Shown piece after piece: positions 25,409 through 32,459 of a stretch of DNA of 64,000 nucleotides. The stretch is from a virus: IMG/VR virus record IMGVR_UViG_3300031920_000103, positions 47,874 through 111,873 of that record; one strand, given 5' to 3'. The position numbers and the translations under genes are program-made. Under the pieces are notes generated by a model. That model ran no database searches. It was not told the origin of the DNA and saw nothing but the letters and a program-made list of their open reading frames with translations. The number at the start of each line of letters is the position of its first letter. Within the stretch, counting starts at the first letter, position 1.

Positions 25409-27237
25409 TATTTTTTCGGCACACTTTCTCTATGCGACGCGCTCCAATCGACGGAATATGCGATCGTTCCGTCGTCCCTTCGGTACGCGTACTCGACGCC
25501 CTTGCGGTTGCCTATCGATACGTTGCGCTGCGACTGTGAAACGCGCGAGTCGTTGATCGCCTTGTCGCCCAATGCTGCGATCAGCTCTTTGTTGCATGTC
25601 TCGGATGCGTTAATGGCTACCGTGCTGAGCATGTCTAGGCGCTGTTTAAGCCGGTTGATCGTGCCGTCGCCTTGCCCCTTAAAGAACTCGTTTATCGCCC
25701 CGATCGTGTCGCTAGCGACACCTGATATTTGGCCCAACCGCTGCGCGTTCGGGTTGTTGTCTACCGCAGCAACAAGCAAACGCAAATCCCTAAACTTGAA
25801 CGCGATCTTTCCTATCTGCGAAACCCCGGCTGCGGCTGACAGAGTTCCGGCCTTTGTCGCCTTGTTGTACTCGACGGCGACTTGCTTGTGCACTGCGACA
25901 ACCTGTTGCACTGCGGGCACGCAGTCGTTGAACTTGACCGCCTTACCGCCACCGCCACCGCCACCACCGCCACCGCCGCCACCTTTGAATAACTGCGACG
26001 ACGACTTGCGGTTTTTTCCGTCGCGAATCATTTTTGCGTCGCACGTGTACCCGCTAGGCCCGTAAACGTGTTTTACAGATTTGCAATAGTAGTTCCCAGA
26101 CAGGCGATCGCCGATCCCATTTATGCGCGCGATCGTCTTTGCGAGAAACTGCGGCTCGCCTACTAGCTTCATATTCAGCTTGACGGTTAGTTGTCGCTTT
26201 CTGCGCAACTTGCCTTTCGCGTTCTTTACCGCGTTGCGCTCTGTGGCCTCTGCGTCAAGCCTTTCGATCGTAGCGCGTGCCTCGTCCATCTCGCCGGGGG
26301 CACGTAGATACCCGACCTCCCCAAGTATGTCACGCGTAGCGAATAGGGTTTCGTTTGCGTCGCCTCGCGCGAAGCCATCTCTGACCGTTCGTGAGAACTC
26401 GTCTCGCGCTTCTTTAGCGCGGGCGATGCCTTTGATCGTCCCCTTTACCAGTAGGTCAGCGGTCTCTCGGAACGCGCGTAGCTGCGCCCTATCGTTGGTC
26501 GGTGCGTCTGCTAGCTGTTGATCTGAAATCACTAGCACGCCGTAGTCTTTCTTTTTCTTGTGGTCGCGCCCTTTTACCGACGTTACATAAGTTCTTACGG
26601 TCAAGTCGTTCTCGATGTCAAACGAGATCATGCTGCCGCGCGAATCGTTGTACCAAGTGTACTCGCGGAATGGTGCTTGCTTCATGTTCCGCTGATGGAA
26701 ATGGAAACCGTCAAAGTCGACAAAGAACTCGAAACCTTCTTTGTTTGCTAGCTTGCGTATAAAATTTGCGTCGGTTACATGCGCTTGCGTAGCGCCCTCG
26801 ATCACCTCTTCGGTGTCCTCGATATGCGAAAGTTGATCGTCGTAACCGTTCTCGGCTGCGATAGTTCGGATCATGTCAGAGCGTGTTTGGTTTACGAACG
26901 TGCGATCACGCGGGATCGTGTCCATGGCGAACGCCTTGTTTGTGCCCTCAACCTTTAGCTGCGTGGAACCCTTAACGCTCTTGATAACCATCGTTCGCGC
27001 CGGCGACATATTGCCGACGTAGCCCCACGAAATTTCCAGCGTATTGCCTTTCGCCCAAACCTCGTGATCGAAATTCGCTAAATCCCAGTTGTCGACAACG
27101 AGAGAAAACTTGTCAGCCTTGCGCTCGTTGTCCTCAAAGGTAAACGACAACACGCGCCCGCTAACGTCGATGCGCGTCTTTACGTTTCGGCCTTTAATTA
27201 GCCGAACGTAAAAAACCATTTCGGTTCTGTTGCTCAC
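25408..27237 (-). CDS. Baseplate hub (gpD/gp27-like) with polyglycine linker and extra domain
   Basis: 609 residues, GTG start overlapping the LysM gene stop (GTGA); an ATG six codons later is possible. Residues 1-410 show the gpD/gp27 pattern: LSFTFEDNERKADKFSLVVD, LEISWGYVGN, TRSDMIRTIAAENGYD, FIRKLANKEGFEFFVD. Residues 419-431 are thirteen glycines. The last 178 residues are a helical domain not normal for the family (AVQQVVAVHKQVAVEYNKA, LKQRLDMLSTVAINASE). The hub joins tube and spike; the role of the extra domain is unknown. Confidence 0.9.
   Translation of the reverse strand: MSNRTEMVFYVRLIKGRNVKTRIDVSGRVLSFTFEDNERKADKFSLVVDNWDLANFDHEVWAKGNTLEISWGYVGNMSPARTMVIKSVKGSTQLKVEGTNKAFAMDTIPRDRTFVNQTRSDMIRTIAAENGYDDQLSHIEDTEEVIEGATQAHVTDANFIRKLANKEGFEFFVDFDGFHFHQRNMKQAPFREYTWYNDSRGSMISFDIENDLTVRTYVTSVKGRDHKKKKDYGVLVISDQQLADAPTNDRAQLRAFRETADLLVKGTIKGIARAKEARDEFSRTVRDGFARGDANETLFATRDILGEVGYLRAPGEMDEARATIERLDAEATERNAVKNAKGKLRRKRQLTVKLNMKLVGEPQFLAKTIARINGIGDRLSGNYYCKSVKHVYGPSGYTCDAKMIRDGKNRKSSSQLFKGGGGGGGGGGGGGKAVKFNDCVPAVQQVVAVHKQVAVEYNKATKAGTLSAAAGVSQIGKIAFKFRDLRLLVAAVDNNPNAQRLGQISGVASDTIGAINEFFKGQGDGTINRLKQRLDMLSTVAINASETCNKELIAALGDKAINDSRVSQSQRNVSIGNRKGVEYAYRRDDGTIAYSVDWSASHRESVPKK
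25945..25983. repeat. GGN microsatellite encoding 13 glycines
   Basis: Thirteen consecutive glycine codons (GGT and GGC mixed) in the hub gene. The 3-base repeat is prone to slippage, which would alter linker length without breaking the frame. Confidence 0.95.
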
Positions 27238-27578
27238 CTAACGCGAGACTCCGCGCGACGGTCGGTAGCAAACACCTCTTCCGTAACCGTTCGCAGTGAG
27301 GGGATAAAGATAGTACGACCGAGCGCAAGCGATAGCGTTGGGTCGATAATTGGGTCGGGTTGGAAGTCCGCGAGCACCCACCAAAGCCCCGCCGGCCGGG
27401 GTGCGCCGGCGTAGAATTTCGCCGCAAGTGTGAAAAGCGTATCGCTCGTTTTAACCGTGTGCAAAATCGTGTCGGGATATTGCGCGTACCTAAAAGGCTC
27501 GCGATCGGTGAGTTGGAAAACGTCGTCTTTGTCGAGCCCGGAAGTAAACGAGTACCGCGATAGTCTGTGCACTGCCAT
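27234..27578 (-). CDS. LysM-domain tail/baseplate protein (gp53/gpX-like)
   Basis: 114 residues. Residues about 38-95 form a LysM-like module: ILHTVKTSDTLFTLAAKFY, then GLWWVLADFQPDP and the closing LALGRTIFIPS. Proteins of this type (T4 gp53, P2 gpX) join the hub, tube end and wedge. It lies between the tube-like adaptor and hub genes, which matches that role. Peptidoglycan binding need not be implied. Confidence 0.88.
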   Translation of the reverse strand: MAVHRLSRYSFTSGLDKDDVFQLTDREPFRYAQYPDTILHTVKTSDTLFTLAAKFYAGAPRPAGLWWVLADFQPDPIIDPTLSLALGRTIFIPSLRTVTEEVFATDRRAESRVR

Positions 27579-27580
27579 GG

Positions 27581-28189
27581 CTACTCGTCCTCGAATACGA
27601 TTTGGCTAGGGTCGGTTGGTGCGAGGCCGGAACGCTCAAGCCCCTGCATGATCACGTCGTCGGATAGTAGCCGCGCGTCGCGCGTTTCTTCCATAGCGAG
27701 CGACAAGGTAAACCCGATCGGTGTGCCGTCCGAGGCAAACTTTGTAAACGTCTCAGTTACGGACGTGATCAACGTAGTGAGCGAAATGAAAGTTGGCCAC
27801 ACGAAAAGAACGCGAGGCGGGCCACCGTCGACGATCGAGTTGACACCGCGCGGATAGCAAAGCGACTCGATAAAACGGCGTGTCGCTAGATTCTGCAAAA
27901 TTTGATCTCGGTTGTCTGCGTCGAAAAACAACTCCATCTCGAAAGCAGAGTTTCCGGTCGAGACGTACTGCATGATTTTGTGTGATAGACCCGGCACGGT
28001 TTGCTTTGCGTACTCGACCTCTAACGTGCGCGAGAACTCGGTAGGGTTGAATTGCACAACGCGCTCGATACCCGTTGCGAGATTTACCAAGTACATTTTG
28101 GCTACGGGCACGCCGCCGAATGGGATCGCTAGGCTACCGTCAGCGAAAGTTCTGACGCCGCCCGGTGGGGCTATGTCTCTTTGCGCCAT
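27581..28189 (-). CDS. Tube-like tail adaptor (CIS_tube-type protein)
   Basis: 202 residues. The motif VQFNPTEFSRTLEVEYAKQ with LSHKIMQYVSTGNSAFEMEL is the core of the contractile-injection-system tube-initiator family (Afp7/PVC7-like N-terminal domain). In extracellular injection systems this domain is fused to LysM; here the LysM protein is a separate gene right after it. It probably forms the first rings between hub and tube. It lies between tape measure and LysM genes. Confidence 0.85.
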   Translation of the reverse strand: MAQRDIAPPGGVRTFADGSLAIPFGGVPVAKMYLVNLATGIERVVQFNPTEFSRTLEVEYAKQTVPGLSHKIMQYVSTGNSAFEMELFFDADNRDQILQNLATRRFIESLCYPRGVNSIVDGGPPRVLFVWPTFISLTTLITSVTETFTKFASDGTPIGFTLSLAMEETRDARLLSDDVIMQGLERSGLAPTDPSQIVFEDE

Positions 28190-28191
28190 GT

Positions 28192-30303
28192 CTAGGTGTC
28201 CTCACCCTTTGCGTTGCCAAAGCTGCGATTCTTCTCGTCTGCCATAAATTTCTTTGTAGCAGACGCGACGATCTCACCGTCTACATTTGTGTTTAGCGTG
28301 AGGTTGATCGGTGTTGCCTTAGAGCCGCCGGCCATAGCGTTAAACACGTTGTTCTGCGACGGGGCTACTTGTGCGGATATGCCCTCTTGCTGCCTCTGTG
28401 CTGATATGGCGTTCTCGATCACGCTGCTATTGCTACCGCCAACGATGTCACCCGCGAAGTCGCCAACCGCGCCGATGCCGTCCATAAAGCCGCCGCCGAT
28501 ATCGCTAAAAACGCCGCCAACCGCTTCCGCCTTGCTGATCACCCACTCTATTTTTCCGATCAGCCAATCGATAAAATCGCCGATACTACTCATTATTCCC
28601 ATCACGAAATCGAACACCGGAGTAAGCGCGCTGACAATACCCTCCCAAACGGTAACGATAAACCCGCCAACCGCGACAAAGCCGTCTCGGATTTTTCCGA
28701 GGATCGCAACAACGATATTGAACGCCGTTATGTATGGCTGTATGAAAATCTTAAATAGGATTTTCCCGATCGTCTTGAACATGCCGACTAGCCACAAAAA
28801 ACCGTCAGCGATTTTGTCCGTTACCCACTCGAAAGCGTCGACCATAAACCCGGAGATAGCTTCCCAGTTATCCCAGATTAGGTAAGCGGCACCGATTATC
28901 AAACCGATGATCGCGAGCCACCAAAACGCGACCATAAAAGACGCGCCGATCGTAGCGCCCGCCGTTGTAGACAGGGCCGCCGCTGACACCATAGCGAGTT
29001 TGTAAAGAGCCAGAACGCCCATGACAACTTTAATTGTGCCGACGACGATCAGCAATATTGGGGCTAGGATCATAAGCGCGCCAATAACTTTTTGCACCGG
29101 GCCTGGTAGCGTCTGAAAAGCGGTGATAAGCCAGTTTATCCCCGCGATCATTTTTTTGATTACCGGCAACAGTGCCGCCGCGATCGGTTTGCCTAGCGTA
29201 ACGCCTAGGGTTTGGATCGACCCTTTGAGCAAAGTAACCTGGCCTTTGAAACCGGCTTGCTGCTTACCGACGAAATCTTTTGTCGTACCCGCTGCGCCCG
29301 ACATTTGATCGCGCATCGCCTTCGCCGCCTCTGCGCCGAAAACCATATTGCCGGCTGCGTCTTTTACGCCGTTAGCTAGCTGACCGCCGATAGCCTGTGC
29401 CGCGCCAAGACCCCTGATGCCGAATAGCTTAGTGAGTAGCGAGGCTTTTTTAGCCTCGTTGCCCATGGTGTCGGTGTGCTTGGTTACGTCGAGCATCACG
29501 TCGATCATTGGCCTGAATTTTCCCGACGCATCCGTAACGTCGACGCCGATCTTTTTGAATGCTTTTGAGTTCTGCGCCATCTTGATAAGCGCGGTCGAGA
29601 CACCGGTAGCGGCTGACGAAACCTCGACGCCGGTGTTTTTGACAAGACCCATTGCGATCAGCATCTCATCCATGTTTTGCCCTGTGACGGACGCACCACG
29701 GGCAACGTTACCTAGGGCAAGTTGCAAGTCGCCTTGCTGCAACGATGTAAGGTTTGAAATCTTGTTTAGCTTGTCGACCGAAAGAGCCGAGTCTTTTAGA
29801 TCGAGGTTGAAAATCTTGGTCGCCGCTGACAGAGTGCCGGTCGCTTGCTCTACCGTAATCATGCCGGCTGCGGCAAGACCTAGCGACGGATCCAAAAGTG
29901 CGATCGATTGGTTCGCGTCGAAACCTACTGACGCGAGTTGTTGCAGACCTAGCACAGCCTCGGTAGGCGAGAACTGTGTAGCTAGCCCTGCCTTGGTTGC
30001 CGCCGCCTCTAGTAGCTTTAGCTCTGCGGGTGTGGACCGCGCGACCGCACCAACACGGGCCAAGCCCTGCTCGAAATCCCCAAAGCTACTCGCGAGGTTT
30101 AGCGATCCGCGCAACGCCTTTGCGCCAACGCCGATCATCACCGCACCGGCCGCGATACTCTTGCCGTGTTGCACAGCGTTGCGCTGATTTGCAGCGCTAA
30201 CGTCGTCGAGTTCTTTTAGGTTGCCCTGCAACTTTTTCATCACCTTTGAGGCCATATCTTTGGCGGTGAAAAGAAAGCCCAAGCCCATGTTGTTTAGCGC
30301 CAT
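28192..30303 (-). CDS. Tail tape measure protein (TP901 type)
   Basis: 703 residues. The N-terminal coiled segment (KDMASKVMKKLQGNLKELDD) leads to a TP901 core domain at about 72-310 (SFGDFEQGLARVGAVAR, TQFSPTEAVLGLQQLASVGF, FGIRGLGAAQAIGGQ). Long hydrophobic stretches follow at about 395-480 and again near 510-600, as expected for a protein that enters the host membrane. At about 1.5 angstrom per residue the tail would be near 100 nm, which is a rule-of-thumb estimate. It begins directly after the chaperone gene stop. Confidence 0.93.
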   Translation of the reverse strand: MALNNMGLGFLFTAKDMASKVMKKLQGNLKELDDVSAANQRNAVQHGKSIAAGAVMIGVGAKALRGSLNLASSFGDFEQGLARVGAVARSTPAELKLLEAAATKAGLATQFSPTEAVLGLQQLASVGFDANQSIALLDPSLGLAAAGMITVEQATGTLSAATKIFNLDLKDSALSVDKLNKISNLTSLQQGDLQLALGNVARGASVTGQNMDEMLIAMGLVKNTGVEVSSAATGVSTALIKMAQNSKAFKKIGVDVTDASGKFRPMIDVMLDVTKHTDTMGNEAKKASLLTKLFGIRGLGAAQAIGGQLANGVKDAAGNMVFGAEAAKAMRDQMSGAAGTTKDFVGKQQAGFKGQVTLLKGSIQTLGVTLGKPIAAALLPVIKKMIAGINWLITAFQTLPGPVQKVIGALMILAPILLIVVGTIKVVMGVLALYKLAMVSAAALSTTAGATIGASFMVAFWWLAIIGLIIGAAYLIWDNWEAISGFMVDAFEWVTDKIADGFLWLVGMFKTIGKILFKIFIQPYITAFNIVVAILGKIRDGFVAVGGFIVTVWEGIVSALTPVFDFVMGIMSSIGDFIDWLIGKIEWVISKAEAVGGVFSDIGGGFMDGIGAVGDFAGDIVGGSNSSVIENAISAQRQQEGISAQVAPSQNNVFNAMAGGSKATPINLTLNTNVDGEIVASATKKFMADEKNRSFGNAKGEDT

Positions 30304-30498
30304 CTATCTATTCGCCTTCCTGATAGCTGCCGCCTCTGCGTTGCGTCGAGTCTGTATCCACTCCACCCATTCGATAAACCTTTTGAAATCGAGAGACCAA
30401 ACATCGGCTAGGGTCAGCGTTGTTCCGCTGCCCTCGTGTTGATGCCAACAGAGATGTCTTATGCCTTCCCATAGATCGTCAGAACTCATCATGGGCAT
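30304..30498 (-). CDS. Tail assembly chaperone, C-terminal part (probable -1 frameshift extension)
   Basis: 64 residues if read from its own ATG (30496-30498), which lacks a convincing ribosome site. The frame is -1 relative to the upstream gene and is open back through five consecutive G bases (30515-30519) before the upstream stop, so it can be reached by -1 slippage there. LWEGIRHLCWHQHEG and KRFIEWVEWIQTRR resemble the short GT-type ORFs found directly before tape measure genes (DUF6760-like). It ends where the tape measure gene starts. Confidence 0.8.
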   Translation of the reverse strand: MPMMSSDDLWEGIRHLCWHQHEGSGTTLTLADVWSLDFKRFIEWVEWIQTRRNAEAAAIRKANR

Positions 30499-30506
30499 AA
30501 GCCCGT

Positions 30507-31268
30507 TTAGACTGCCCCCAAGGAACGTTGCTTCCTCTTCCGACTCGACGACTGAGTAGGGAAGAAGAAGTTTTGGTCGAAAGGGAGCGTCACGTCACTT
30601 AGTGCGTAGCACTCGTTACACTCGATCTCGATCGTGGTCTCGACGCCGCAATCAACCTCATCGAATTTGCCAATCAAATCGTTCGCTACGCCTAGCGGCA
30701 TTTCCTCGATATACTTGCGCATGTCGTTTTTGTTTACGCCTTGGATCTCCTCGATGCGCATCCGCAGCGAGAGCGACACGAGAGAGTCCCTGTGCTGCGA
30801 TTTAAGGGCCAGTGCCCGCTTTTCGTCGGCACCTACGGGCAGATTGAAAAACACCGGTGTACCGTCAAGCAGGGCCGTCTCGTAGCGGTTCGCATTCTTG
30901 TACGCCGCCCGCTGCGCATCGGTCAGGCTACTTACCGGCATGTCGTCTAGGTTGACTTCCCACTCGAAACGGTTGTTGCACCCGCCCGCGCCGCACTGCG
31001 CCTTAAACAGATACTCGGCACCGAGAGTTGCTTTGCGGATCTGTAGTAACAAATACGTTCGATCACCAACTAGAACTCGATCCCAGTCTAGCGGGGCTGA
31101 GTACGGGCCGTGATCTTCCACGGTCTCAACCGCTGCGGTCAGTAGCTTGTTGATCATCGCGGGCATTTTCTTTGCCCCCGATGCGTTGGCCAAAATGTCG
31201 GCCTCTTTTGTTTTTAGTCCGCGCACTGTGCAGACCATCCCCGAGGGGCACGTAACTTGTTCACTCAT
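30507..31268 (-). CDS. Tail assembly chaperone, N-terminal part (T4_baseplate/gp26-like)
   Basis: 253 residues from ATG 31266-31268; the longer frame would run into the terminator. The pattern MVCTVRGLKTKEADILANA, DRTYLLLQIRKATLGAEYLF and FEWEVNLDD matches the T4_baseplate (gp26/gp51) family, which in many non-T4 myophages sits before the tape measure. Four Cys in two pairs (C92/C97 and a CNEC near 217) look like a metal site. The end has TTGGGGGC, the candidate slip site to the next frame. Probably chaperones tape measure during tail assembly. Confidence 0.85.
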   Translation of the reverse strand: MSEQVTCPSGMVCTVRGLKTKEADILANASGAKKMPAMINKLLTAAVETVEDHGPYSAPLDWDRVLVGDRTYLLLQIRKATLGAEYLFKAQCGAGGCNNRFEWEVNLDDMPVSSLTDAQRAAYKNANRYETALLDGTPVFFNLPVGADEKRALALKSQHRDSLVSLSLRMRIEEIQGVNKNDMRKYIEEMPLGVANDLIGKFDEVDCGVETTIEIECNECYALSDVTLPFDQNFFFPTQSSSRKRKQRSLGAV

Positions 31269-31300
31269 GGTTGTTTGGTTCTTTCCCGTCTCGAAAAAAG

Positions 31301-31333
31301 AAAGCACCGAGCCCCTAATTAGGCCGGTGCTTT
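31301..31333 (-). terminator. Intrinsic terminator after tail tube gene
   Basis: Nine-base-pair outer stem (AAAGCACCG with CGGTGCTTT) and a short inner GCC/GGC pairing, followed on the minus strand by CTTTCTTTTTTCG. It lies between the tube gene and the chaperone gene, so the tube can be expressed above the downstream genes. Confidence 0.88.
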
Positions 31334-31401
31334 CGGTAATGTAACTGGCTCAGACCTCGCGATCTTTAGGGCGTGGCCGGCGCACCCGTTTGCTCGGTCT
31401 A

Positions 31402-31893
31402 CTAAGCTGCGATCGGCTCAAAGAAATCGTAGGTGAGAGTCACCATCTCGATCACTTTTTCGTCGGAGTCGTTGTCCCATTCGCCGGCGACAAACTTTTG
31501 CGGCCAAGCGTTGTAGAGACGCCAACGTCGCAACGTTGTGCCGTCGCGGTCTTGTTGGATCACGTCGAGCGTGCGCTTGTACAAAGGATCGGGAAGACCC
31601 GCGCCTTGCCCCGCCGGGACCGCGCCCGCGCCAAAGCTCGCAGCGTTTGCTACGTCGTTGAACCAAGCGTACATGTCGAGATCTTCGGTAGCGCCGCGCT
31701 CAAGCGTTACGTCTGTGAACGTCAAGCGGCCGGGGCTCTTGTGCGGGATAAGGGCACCGCCCTCGCTGTATTCGATTTTAGCGGCCTCGACAGAAAGCTC
31801 TGACATTTTGTTGAAACCGGCCGACTGAATGCCGTCGATCTCAACTATGAATTTGAACTTATCGTGAAAGCTGCGGGGTTGTCCTAGGGTCAT
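31402..31893 (-). CDS. Tail tube protein (T4 gp19-like)
   Basis: 163 residues, the usual size for the family. Typical strands: [47 protein letters not shown], and the closing [20 protein letters not shown] and [19 protein letters not shown] lies nine bases before the ATG. It polymerises inside the sheath. The gene is followed by a terminator and separated from the sheath by an endonuclease gene on the other strand. Confidence 0.93.
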   Translation of the reverse strand: MTLGQPRSFHDKFKFIVEIDGIQSAGFNKMSELSVEAAKIEYSEGGALIPHKSPGRLTFTDVTLERGATEDLDMYAWFNDVANAASFGAGAVPAGQGAGLPDPLYKRTLDVIQQDRDGTTLRRWRLYNAWPQKFVAGEWDNDSDEKVIEMVTLTYDFFEPIAA

Positions 31894-31952
31894 TGATCAT
31901 TCCTTACGAGGCAAGCTCTTGCCTGCGAAACTTTTTAGGTATATGGTTACGC

Positions 31953-32459
31953 ATGGCATGTCTTTGTGGTTGCGGTGAAACACCTAGTGCGGATACTCGC
32001 TCGTTTGTGGCGGGGCATTGGAACAGACCGTGCAGATCACCGGATGAGTTCGCGGTGTGGAAGCCGGCGCGGGATGCGCTTAGGCTGGAAAATGGCAGAG
32101 CGCGCAGTCGTGTGAATGCCGCGCAGCGTCGCAAGGATTTCCCGGACGACGCTACTGAGCGCCGCAGGATGCAACTGTGGACACGATACCGCATCACGCC
32201 AGACGAGTACAAAGCCATGTTGGCGTCGCAAGGGGGGGTGTGCGCCGTATGCGGGACAGACGATCCGAAGTCGGGTAAAGGCGGATTCGTAGTTGACCAC
32301 GCGCACGAATCCGGCCCGTACAATGGTGGGCGTACTGGTGACATTCGTGGTGCTTTGTGTGGGCGCTGTAACATGGCGTTGGGGCAGTTAGGTCATGATG
32401 TCGAGGTACTCAGAGCCGCTATCGTGTACTTGAGCAAAGACCCGGCGATTAAACGCTAG
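31953..32459 (+). CDS. Endonuclease VII-like HNH nuclease, free-standing
   Basis: 168 residues from ATG 31953; a longer frame opens at 31893 but would cover the tube gene ribosome site. An N-terminal Cys motif (CLCGCGET with FVAGHW) precedes the endonuclease VII domain: YRITPDEYKAMLASQGGVC, C97/C100, FVVDHAHES (D115, H116), DIRGALCGRCNMALG (C136/C139). It lies on the opposite strand between tube and sheath genes and its stop overlaps the sheath stop by two bases. It looks like a mobile homing-type gene, or a junction resolvase; the location favours the former. Confidence 0.88.
   Translation: MACLCGCGETPSADTRSFVAGHWNRPCRSPDEFAVWKPARDALRLENGRARSRVNAAQRRKDFPDDATERRRMQLWTRYRITPDEYKAMLASQGGVCAVCGTDDPKSGKGGFVVDHAHESGPYNGGRTGDIRGALCGRCNMALGQLGHDVEVLRAAIVYLSKDPAIKR

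Noticed and set aside
25295-26065. 256-codon rightward frame opposite hub and spike genes
   Set aside because: Contains a polyproline run that is only the complement of the glycine repeat; spans two well-supported genes.
29417-30187. Long rightward frame opposite the tape measure gene
   Set aside because: Antisense shadow of a clear tape measure gene; product is Ser/Ala/Pro-rich with no domain pattern.
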